Shown here: piece by piece, positions 7,121-11,858 of the stretch
Position numbering within the stretch: the stretch's first letter is position 1
Layout: each line of letters begins with the position of its first letter
NCBI GenBank assembly: GCA_024644125.1
Contig: JAHELQ010000119.1
Span: 1 to 11,858, forward strand
Direction: 5' to 3'
Origin: Candidatus Aminicenantota bacterium
GTDB taxonomy: Bacteria; Acidobacteriota; Aminicenantia; UBA2199
Length of the DNA stretch: 11,858 bases
Program-made: the position numbers and the translations under genes
The notes under the pieces: model-generated
Databases searched by the model: none
The model's input: the letters and a program-made list of their open reading frames with translations, nothing else
What the model was told of the DNA's origin: nothing

Positions 7121-7309
7121 AAAACCTCCTTGTTCATATCCCGAAAAGTTTATATTTACTACAACTTTTATTTTATAGCCGCACAAAAAATCTCCGGCAG
7201 TTCAAATGAACAAGCAATCAGCGAGATAGTTTCAGACTAAAACCGCGGTTATCTATTGGCAAGAATAATGCTATTGTACAATGGAAGGGAATGGATGGGA
7301 GAAAGGATT

Positions 7310-7387
7310 ATGAAGTTAAGAACTTTAATTTTATGGATAATATTGTTGATCATCATTATAATAATGAAATTGCCAAATGGAGCGTAA
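7310..7387 (+). CDS. Candidate 25-residue hydrophobic membrane peptide
   Basis: An ATG at 7310, with GGGAG 8-9 bases upstream, opens a 25-codon frame ending in TAA. The peptide begins MKLRT, then has an uninterrupted hydrophobic stretch (LILWIILLIIIIIM, residues 6-19), then KLPNGA. That is the form of a single-pass small membrane protein with a positively charged N-terminus. Upstream, TTGGCA (7256-7261) and TACAAT (7277-7282) could be a promoter, but their spacing of 15 bases is short. Against it: AT-rich DNA easily encodes runs of isoleucine, and an overlapping 45-codon frame starting at 7292 is also open. It is the only candidate plus-strand gene in the right half of the window. Confidence 0.35.
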   Translation: MKLRTLILWIILLIIIIIMKLPNGA

Positions 7388-7400
7388 CGAACTGTACGCC

Positions 7401-7432
7401 AAATCGGCCGGTTTCAGTCCTCCTCTAGAGGA
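7401..7432. repeat. Two adjacent short palindromes
   Basis: AAATCGGCCGGTTT (7401-7414) is a 14-base palindrome with one mismatched pair around a perfect CGGCCG core. TCCTCTAGAGGA (7421-7432) is a perfect 12-base palindrome. Both are loopless, so they look more like binding sites for dimeric proteins than RNA hairpins. They lie just after the candidate small peptide gene. Confidence 0.45.
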
Positions 7433-7499
7433 TATGAATACCACATGGAAATAAAAAAATCAAGCCCTCAATAAACCGCCGGTTTTAGGTTCCCGGCGC

Positions 7500-8219
7500 C
7501 TAGCGCACCGTGAAATCGAAATAACGCTCCGGGTAGGGCTCTTCTTTAAAAGTAAAATGCCACCATTTGGCGGGATCCGGCAGGAAGCCATTCTTTTCCA
7601 TCACTGTCTTCAACAACAGGCGGTGAACCAATTGTCGCGACTGGAGTTGCAGGTTCGCCGCCCCCGATTGATCACTCAATAGACCATAGGGAGTACCCAT
7701 ATCCAATTCTTCTGTCCTCAGGATCCCGTCCCGGTTCCTCATGTAAAAAATCAAACCCACATCCACCGCGCTGCCACGGCTATGACTGGAATTGGCAGCG
7801 ATGAATCCTTGCTCCAACAATTGTTTTTTTGTCGATGCCGGGTAGAAAAACATTTTCATACGGACATCTTGCTCATCCGCCGCCCACTTCATCAATTGAT
7901 TCGACGCCCGCTGCGGCCGGTAGGCTTCAAATACCGTCAGCCCCACCGCGTATTGTCTCAATTCCAACTGGGCCTGTCTCAGCGCGTCGGCCGCCTCTTT
8001 GGTGAGAATGGCCTTAGGCGCCTCAAAACCTTCCAGCGGCTCTCCCAATAGATTGATGTTGGAGGCATTGCGGATATCAAGCACGATGCCGGGGATCACT
8101 TTATCCAGGTACACAAATCCCGCCGGCATACCTTCCGCCCTTTGCTGCGCCGCCAACGCCCGCGGCCCGGCGAGCCAAATCATCAGTAAAACAGTTACCA
8201 CAGCGATGTTCGTTTTCAT
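7500..8219 (-). CDS. Exported VanX/DdpX-family D-Ala-D-Ala dipeptidase with altered active site
   Basis: The 239-residue product belongs to peptidase family M15D, zinc enzymes that split D-Ala-D-Ala in cell-wall turnover or vancomycin resistance. A signal peptide (about residues 1-25, LAGPRALAA before QQ) suggests a periplasmic location. The zinc ligands are visible: His146 and Asp153 in SSHSRGSAVD (144-153) and His221 in AKWWHF. Arg101 in FEAYRP matches the substrate-binding Arg of VanX, and the spacings Arg-His (45) and His-Asp (7) equal those of VanX. The catalytic base, normally Glu three residues before the last His (EWWH), is Lys218 here, with codon AAA. Activity is therefore doubtful or of another kind. 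The ATG at 8219 follows GAGG; codons further upstream would break the signal peptide. No vanH/vanA-like genes are nearby, so resistance is not indicated. Confidence 0.87.
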   Translation of the reverse strand: MKTNIAVVTVLLMIWLAGPRALAAQQRAEGMPAGFVYLDKVIPGIVLDIRNASNINLLGEPLEGFEAPKAILTKEAADALRQAQLELRQYAVGLTVFEAYRPQRASNQLMKWAADEQDVRMKMFFYPASTKKQLLEQGFIAANSSHSRGSAVDVGLIFYMRNRDGILRTEELDMGTPYGLLSDQSGAANLQLQSRQLVHRLLLKTVMEKNGFLPDPAKWWHFTFKEEPYPERYFDFTVR

Positions 8220-8257
8220 TCTTCCCTCGTCATGTCTCACACATTTTTTTAAACTAA

Positions 8258-8286
8258 ACGTTACCACAAGAGGCGGTGTTTTTCAA
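8258..8286 (-). promoter_or_regulatory. Weak candidate promoter for the dipeptidase gene
   Basis: On the minus strand TTGAAA (8281-8286) and TAACGT (8258-8263) are 17 bases apart, and a TG one base before the -10 makes an extended -10. The -35 box overlaps the arm of the hairpin at 8284-8315. Only three of six -10 bases match consensus, so this is tentative. Confidence 0.33.
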
Positions 8287-8315
8287 CAGGACGCGGCACA
8301 CGCCGCGCCCTGCTG
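8284..8315 (-). repeat. Long imperfect hairpin after the subtilase gene
   Basis: Arms 8284-8297 and 8302-8315 pair over 14 positions around the 4-base loop. The core is CGCGGC/GCCGCG and 12 of 14 pairs are Watson-Crick. The two exceptions (8291/8308 and 8286/8313) are A-C on the plus strand but G-U wobble pairs in minus-strand RNA. The sequence therefore looks like an RNA structure read on the minus strand, 35 bases beyond the subtilase stop. There is no U-tract (AAAAA follows), so it is not a standard terminator. It may be a 3'-end stabiliser, an atypical terminator or a dispersed palindromic repeat. Confidence 0.7.
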
Positions 8316-8350
8316 GTTATATTAAATTAGAAAGTGTTCGTTGACGAGGT

Positions 8351-10942
8351 TCAAAGAGTGACCAAAACTTCGTTCGAACAGGCGGAGAAATCGGTCTCGC
8401 ACACCCTATAATTAAAGGTGCCGGTCAATTTACCCAACGAGTCCGTGTATGCTCCGGTATTTGGGACTGTGGCAACCAATACGCCATCCCGGTAAACATT
8501 GATGTTGGTTCCAATCGCGCCGCTCCAGGAAAGATCGACATAATACCTGCCTCTTAATTTGTAACCGGTGGCCGAGAGGGTGAAAGCCGTGGCCGGCTGG
8601 ATGACGACCGATATGGTATCGGTGGAAGTCAATCCGCCGGAATCGGTGACAGAGGCGGTAATTGTATGTGTGCCCACACTCAGGTTGGAGGTGGCGATGC
8701 TCGCCCCGGTGCCGAGGACTCCATCGATGGAGGAGCTCCAAACAATCGACGCAGAAAGATCTCCGTCTTCGATATCGTCCGCATCTCCGGTAAATGTGAC
8801 ACTATTTCCCTCGGTATAGGTGGACCCGTCGGGAGGCGCCGTGATGGCGATAGTGGGCGGATTGTTCACAGGGCCTGTGGGGGTGCCGATCAATGTCAAT
8901 GTCCAGCTATCCAGAGTTCCCACATCGACTCCGGCATTGTCGGATACGAACAATGTCCAGGCCCCCTGGCTGTTTTCGCCAAGAAAATCGCCGGGGCTGT
9001 AGGTCTGGTGAATATTGTCCGCCGAGCTGCCTTCGCGGTTATGGAGAATCGCTTCCGTTCCATTGGGGGAAATCAATTTGACGATCAAATCTCCAATCCA
9101 GGTGTGGGTGATGTTTACCTCGACTGATGTTTCAAAAATGGTGAGGGAATCCGGCACATTGATGATACTGGTAATACCCGCAGGATTGTTGTCCGGGATA
9201 GGGATCACTGTGTTGTTGGTGTAAGAGACTTCGATGGAGCCTGCAGGCATGACCTTGAGGGCGACAAAGGTGGTTTTGGTCAAGGAGCCGCTCTCTCCTG
9301 TGACGGTGATATTGTAATTACCCGCCGCTGTGGCGGTGGTGGTCGCCACTTCCATCAGGGATGACGCACCGGGGGTTCCTGGATTGGGAGTAAAGGTAAT
9401 GGCGGCATCGATGGCAGGTTCGGAGGTCGCGCTCAGATTCACTGCATCCGCGAAGCCTAGAATCGATTCGATGTCGATGGTGTACGCGGCGGTCTGTCCC
9501 TGGTTGACGGTCTGGCCGGTCGGATTTGCCGAGAGACGGAAACTGGGTCCAGGAGGCGAGACCTGGGTTAAAGAATTGTAGACATTGAGGCGCTTGCCGC
9601 TGATAGTCTTGCCCGCAAGGGCGGGAATCGGATCGCCGTAATCCACCAGCAAGGTTTTGATCTCCGCAACGGTCAACTGGTCGTTTACCGACAGGAGTAA
9701 CGCCGCAGCGCCGGACACATGAGGCGTGGCCATGGATGTTCCACTGAACAAAGCATAGGAGTTGCCGATGATGGTGGACAATATCGACGAACCCGGAGCT
9801 CCCAGTTCCACGGTAGTGGCACCGTAATTGGAGAAGGACGAGATATTGTCGTTGTGATCGGTGGAAGCCACGGCAACGACATTGGGTACGTCGTAGCTGG
9901 CGGGGTAGTAAGGGGAAGTATCATTGTTACTGGTATAATTACCGGCCGCAGCCATAAACATGATGCCAGCGTTGTTGGCCGCCCAAATGGCGTCTTCCAT
10001 TGTCTGGGTCCATCCGCCGCCGCCCCAACTATTGGAGAGTACCCGGATGTTGACACCCCTGTTCTTCAATGCCACGGCGTAGTTGACGCAAGTGACGGCG
10101 TCGGCTGTATCTCCGCTGCCGGCGGAATTGAGAAATTTCATGCCGATGATTCTGACCTGCCAATTCACCCCCACGACGCCAATGGCGTTGTTGCCGATGC
10201 CGCCGATGGTTCCGGAGCAATGGGTGCCGTGATCATGATCGTCCATGGGATCGCCGGTGCCCGTAATGGCGTTGATGCCATGGATATCGTCCACGAACCC
10301 ATTGCCGTCGTCGTCAATCCCGTTGCCGGCGATTTCGCCGGGATTGTTCCAGATGTTGGCCGCCAAATCCTGATGAGTGTAATCGACTCCAGTATCGATC
10401 ACTCCCACTATAACGTCCGGACTGCCTGTGGAAATATCCCAGGCTTCCGGCGCGTCAATGTCGGCATCCGGAGTTCCGCCGGTCTGGCCTGTGTTATGAA
10501 GGCCCCATAGCTCATTGAAGCGCGGATCGTTGGGAAATACCGCCAGGTATTGTTTGTAGTTGTATTCCCCATAGTCGATCAGCGGATTTCCCTGCAAGGC
10601 TTTCAACGCCTGGGCTGCAAGATCGCTTCCTTTGTCTCCTTTGAGCTCTAGAAGCGCCAACCGTCCTTCCAGAATGTTTGCGAACCGGTCATCGATGCCA
10701 TCGTTATTCCGGTCCTTGAATTTCCCATTCACGGATTTTGCCAGGGCTTTGCGCTGATCTTTGGTGATTCCGGGTTTGAACTTCACCAAAATGGTCTGTT
10801 TGTTGTAGGCTTTTTCCACACCAGCGGGTTGGGCCTTCCAGGTGGGATTTTCAGCGGCGTTTAGCTGACCGTTGAACGTCGCCGTGCACATGATTAGAAA
10901 AAACGAGAATACTAAAATCACCATAAAGACTGATTTTTTCAT
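8351..10942 (-). CDS. Secreted multidomain subtilisin-like serine protease (S8) with P domain
   Basis: This 863-residue preproprotein has a signal peptide (1-30; MKKS start, likely cleavage near LNAA). A propeptide (about 48-130; ILVKFKPGITKDQRKAL) is a fervidolysin-type inhibitor domain that also contains a calcium-loop-like DRNNDGIDD (77-85). The S8 domain (about 145-460) has all catalytic residues: Asp183 in VIDTGVD, His238 in DHGTHCSG, the oxyanion Asn335 in AAAGN and Ser403 in GTSMATP. An insert, GNGIDDDGNGFVDD (206-219), looks like a calcium site. Then come an Ig-like segment (467-565), a proprotein-convertase P domain (about 572-686, THTWIGDLIVKLISPNGT), a PKD/cadherin-like domain (693-782), and a C-terminal fibronectin-III-like module (787-863) with the CET...CSN cysteine pair. 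The ATG at 10942 follows AAGGAGGG. The likely role is nutrient or surface proteolysis outside the cell. It has a near-perfect promoter and is probably a single-gene transcript. Confidence 0.93.
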   Translation of the reverse strand: MKKSVFMVILVFSFFLIMCTATFNGQLNAAENPTWKAQPAGVEKAYNKQTILVKFKPGITKDQRKALAKSVNGKFKDRNNDGIDDRFANILEGRLALLELKGDKGSDLAAQALKALQGNPLIDYGEYNYKQYLAVFPNDPRFNELWGLHNTGQTGGTPDADIDAPEAWDISTGSPDVIVGVIDTGVDYTHQDLAANIWNNPGEIAGNGIDDDGNGFVDDIHGINAITGTGDPMDDHDHGTHCSGTIGGIGNNAIGVVGVNWQVRIIGMKFLNSAGSGDTADAVTCVNYAVALKNRGVNIRVLSNSWGGGGWTQTMEDAIWAANNAGIMFMAAAGNYTSNNDTSPYYPASYDVPNVVAVASTDHNDNISSFSNYGATTVELGAPGSSILSTIIGNSYALFSGTSMATPHVSGAAALLLSVNDQLTVAEIKTLLVDYGDPIPALAGKTISGKRLNVYNSLTQVSPPGPSFRLSANPTGQTVNQGQTAAYTIDIESILGFADAVNLSATSEPAIDAAITFTPNPGTPGASSLMEVATTTATAAGNYNITVTGESGSLTKTTFVALKVMPAGSIEVSYTNNTVIPIPDNNPAGITSIINVPDSLTIFETSVEVNITHTWIGDLIVKLISPNGTEAILHNREGSSADNIHQTYSPGDFLGENSQGAWTLFVSDNAGVDVGTLDSWTLTLIGTPTGPVNNPPTIAITAPPDGSTYTEGNSVTFTGDADDIEDGDLSASIVWSSSIDGVLGTGASIATSNLSVGTHTITASVTDSGGLTSTDTISVVIQPATAFTLSATGYKLRGRYYVDLSWSGAIGTNINVYRDGVLVATVPNTGAYTDSLGKLTGTFNYRVCETDFSACSNEVLVTL

Positions 10943-10955
10943 TCTCCCTCCTTTT

Positions 10956-11009
10956 TTATTTGATGGTTTCTCCTTGATGGAGTCTGGATAACAAAATGTG
11001 TGACACCAT
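10956..11009 (-). other. Possible 17-codon leader peptide in the subtilase 5' leader
   Basis: Within the roughly 100-base leader, an ATG at 11009 opens 17 codons (MVSHILLSRLHQGETIK) ending with TAA at 10956. That stop is directly before the AAGGAGGG site of the protease gene. GGGGG lies just upstream, but only two bases from the ATG, too close for an efficient site. It may be chance; if translated it could couple to protease translation. Confidence 0.22.
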
Positions 11010-11052
11010 TGCCCCCAATCTTTTGCCTATTAAATATTATATTGTTGATATT

Positions 11053-11080
11053 ATTATAGGAAAGGCTCGGTGTTTGTCAA
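11053..11080 (-). promoter_or_regulatory. Near-perfect sigma-70-type promoter for the subtilase
   Basis: On the minus strand both boxes match consensus exactly: TTGACA (11075-11080), 16 bases, TATAAT (11053-11058). The start site near 11046 gives a leader of about 100 bases. The strength suggests high basal expression of the protease. Confidence 0.78.
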
Positions 11081-11093
11081 TGGAGGGAGGAAT

Positions 11094-11146
11094 AAAAAAA
11101 TGAAAAAACCGGTTGGGCGGTTATCTGTCAAGACGCCCAACCGGTT
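11094..11146 (-). terminator. Strong intrinsic terminator of the 203-residue secreted-protein gene
   Basis: AACCGGTTGGGCG (11107-11119) and its exact complement (11134-11146) form a perfect 13-bp stem with a 14-base loop. On the minus strand the stem is followed by a T-run (11103-11108), then another at 11094-11100. It lies about 20 bases after the stop at 11166 and insulates the subtilase promoter just downstream. Confidence 0.92.
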
Positions 11147-11165
11147 GCCGCAGGTAACGGCCGCT

Positions 11166-11777
11166 CTACTTCCGGGAACCGAACGCTTTTAATTCCCAAA
11201 TTTCATATACTTTCATAAAATCATCACTTTTACTGTAACGCTGGGAAATGTCGTTCTCCATCTTCACCATACCGCCCATGGGTACATCCGGACAAAACCA
11301 TACTTTTGATTTGCATTTGTATTCGGGAGTTATTGATTGCTCATCGAGAGCCAGGTCAATTTGCCTCACTTGCCATTTGCAATTGTATTGTTTTCCGCCA
11401 ATGGCGAGAGACTCGTTTCCTTCTGTGAGGACCTTTATTTTCACGCCGTCTACATCCTTGAGAGTCGGCTCGAACGGTCTATCGAAACGAAATACATGGG
11501 ATCCTCCGGGTCGCCGCTGACCCAGGACAAAGGACTCGAATCTCACGATGAGAAAATCCTTCGAAGGATTGTCGGCGGTCCACCAACGACTGAAAGCTTT
11601 CGCCGCTTTCGCCGCGGTCTGACTGTCGGCCGACTTGACGCTATATTCCAACCAGGTGCCGTCTTTCGTATTACGCATGGGGTGCTGCGTGTCTCCTGCG
11701 CTTACCGGCACAACGAATAAGGTTGCCAAAAAACAAACTGTCAATAGTAATAACATTCCGTATTTTTTAGTGATCAT
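11166..11777 (-). CDS. Secreted protein of unknown function
   Basis: The 203-residue product has a clear Sec signal peptide: MITKK, a hydrophobic core (8-22) and probable cleavage after VSA (27). The mature part is compact, mixed alpha/beta in appearance, with three cysteines (133, 155, 162). Segments such as YNCKWQVRQIDLA (131-143) and KVWFCPDVPMGGMVKME (158-174) resemble periplasmic proteins of the type in which a 'modified analyte' beta sheet ends in PxxPxGGxVKME, but I cannot assign a named family. The ATG at 11777 follows AAGGAG at 7 bases; the upstream in-frame extension to 11846 has no such site and is rejected. It is a single-gene unit with a strong terminator. No function should be inferred beyond export. 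Confidence 0.75.
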   Translation of the reverse strand: MITKKYGMLLLLTVCFLATLFVVPVSAGDTQHPMRNTKDGTWLEYSVKSADSQTAAKAAKAFSRWWTADNPSKDFLIVRFESFVLGQRRPGGSHVFRFDRPFEPTLKDVDGVKIKVLTEGNESLAIGGKQYNCKWQVRQIDLALDEQSITPEYKCKSKVWFCPDVPMGGMVKMENDISQRYSKSDDFMKVYEIWELKAFGSRK

Positions 11778-11811
11778 AAACAATCTCCTTTTGTGTTCTT
11801 CACTGGATACA

Positions 11812-11841
11812 ATGATACGCCATGCCCCGCAGCAAAAACAA
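11812..11841 (-). promoter_or_regulatory. Weak candidate promoter for the 203-residue protein gene
   Basis: On the minus strand TTGTTT (11836-11841) and TATCAT (11812-11817) are 18 bases apart, giving a leader of about 28 bases. The -35 match is poor, and the window edge limits the search for a better one. Confidence 0.33.
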
Positions 11842-11858
11842 GGCAATTATTGCTGAAT

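Larger units (their letters stand above)
7121..7499. other. 379-base intergenic stretch between two minus-strand genes
   Basis: This gap holds the upstream region of the 313-residue secreted protein, an AT-rich leader near 7121-7190 with no clear promoter pair that I can defend. It also holds a possible small plus-strand membrane-peptide gene (7310-7387), two palindromes (7401-7432), and a weak stem near 7473-7485 followed on the minus strand by a run of seven T (7456-7462). That last stem may terminate the dipeptidase transcript. No RNA gene was recognised. Confidence 0.6.

Noticed and set aside
6728..7240. Plus-strand open frame of 170 codons
   Set aside because: It overlaps the signal peptide and beta-sandwich domain of the secreted 313-residue protein on the other strand and has no ribosome binding site of note.
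7500..8219. Vancomycin-resistance cluster
   Set aside because: Only a VanX-family protein is present, with an altered catalytic position and a signal peptide. No VanH, VanA-type ligase or VanRS genes are in the window.
8284..8315. Reading the hairpin as a standard intrinsic terminator
   Set aside because: There is no T-run after the stem on either strand; on the minus strand it is followed by A residues.
9719..10510. Plus-strand open frame of 263 codons
   Set aside because: It is fully antisense to the subtilase catalytic domain, where strong codon bias keeps the complementary frame open; no recognisable protein.
10885..10942. Lipoprotein signal for the subtilase (Cys19)
   Set aside because: The residue before Cys is Met and the lipobox does not fit; a normal signal peptidase I site near residue 30 is better.
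1..11858. CRISPR array, tRNA/rRNA gene, insertion sequence or prophage
   Set aside because: I saw no regularly spaced direct repeats, cloverleaf-like segment, transposase or integrase motif, or flanking terminal inverted repeats.

Overview
The window carries about eleven protein-coding genes and looks like ordinary chromosome from a Gram-negative-type (diderm) bacterium of roughly 50% GC. Nothing in it points to a phage, plasmid or transposon. Nearly every gene has a strong AGGAGG-type ribosome binding site. Several have near-consensus sigma-70-type promoters (TTGACA/TATAAT). Four gene products carry Sec signal peptides. The FtsEX, LapA-like, MscS-like and secreted P-domain subtilase genes fit a little-studied diderm phylum such as an Acidobacteriota/Aminicenantota-like or FCB-like lineage. 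That placement is inference and not read directly from the sequence.

Region 1 (1-2591, minus strand). A LapA-like small membrane protein and an MscS-type channel form one operon. Downstream of them, with its own promoter, is a fold-type II PLP enzyme related to threonine synthase. It is followed after 4 bases by the N-terminal end of a DUF1611 protein, which runs off the left edge. DUF1611 includes the D-glutamate N-acetyltransferase DgcN, so this pair may handle an unusual amino acid.

Region 2 (2592-6161). A UPF0316/DUF2179 membrane protein (plus strand) converges on a CorA-type divalent-cation transporter (minus strand). Divergent from corA is the two-gene cell-division operon ftsE-ftsX (plus strand, 4-base overlap), closed by a GC-rich hairpin.

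Region 3 (6162-11858, all annotated genes on the minus strand except one candidate small ORF). This block is rich in exported proteins. From upstream to downstream in transcription it holds an unknown secreted 203-residue protein with a textbook terminator, and a large secreted multidomain subtilisin-like protease. Next come a signal-peptide-bearing VanX/DdpX-family D-Ala-D-Ala dipeptidase and an unknown secreted 313-residue protein. The dipeptidase has lysine in place of the expected catalytic glutamate. The gaps hold a long imperfect hairpin whose two non-Watson-Crick positions are G-U pairs only in minus-strand RNA, a possible 25-residue hydrophobic peptide gene, and two short palindromes.

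The common theme is envelope biology: osmotic release, ion transport, septal peptidoglycan, a dipeptidase and secreted proteolysis. I see no clear multi-gene novel system. The best leads are the altered dipeptidase active site, the PLP-enzyme/DUF1611 pair, the strand-biased hairpin and the candidate small membrane peptide.
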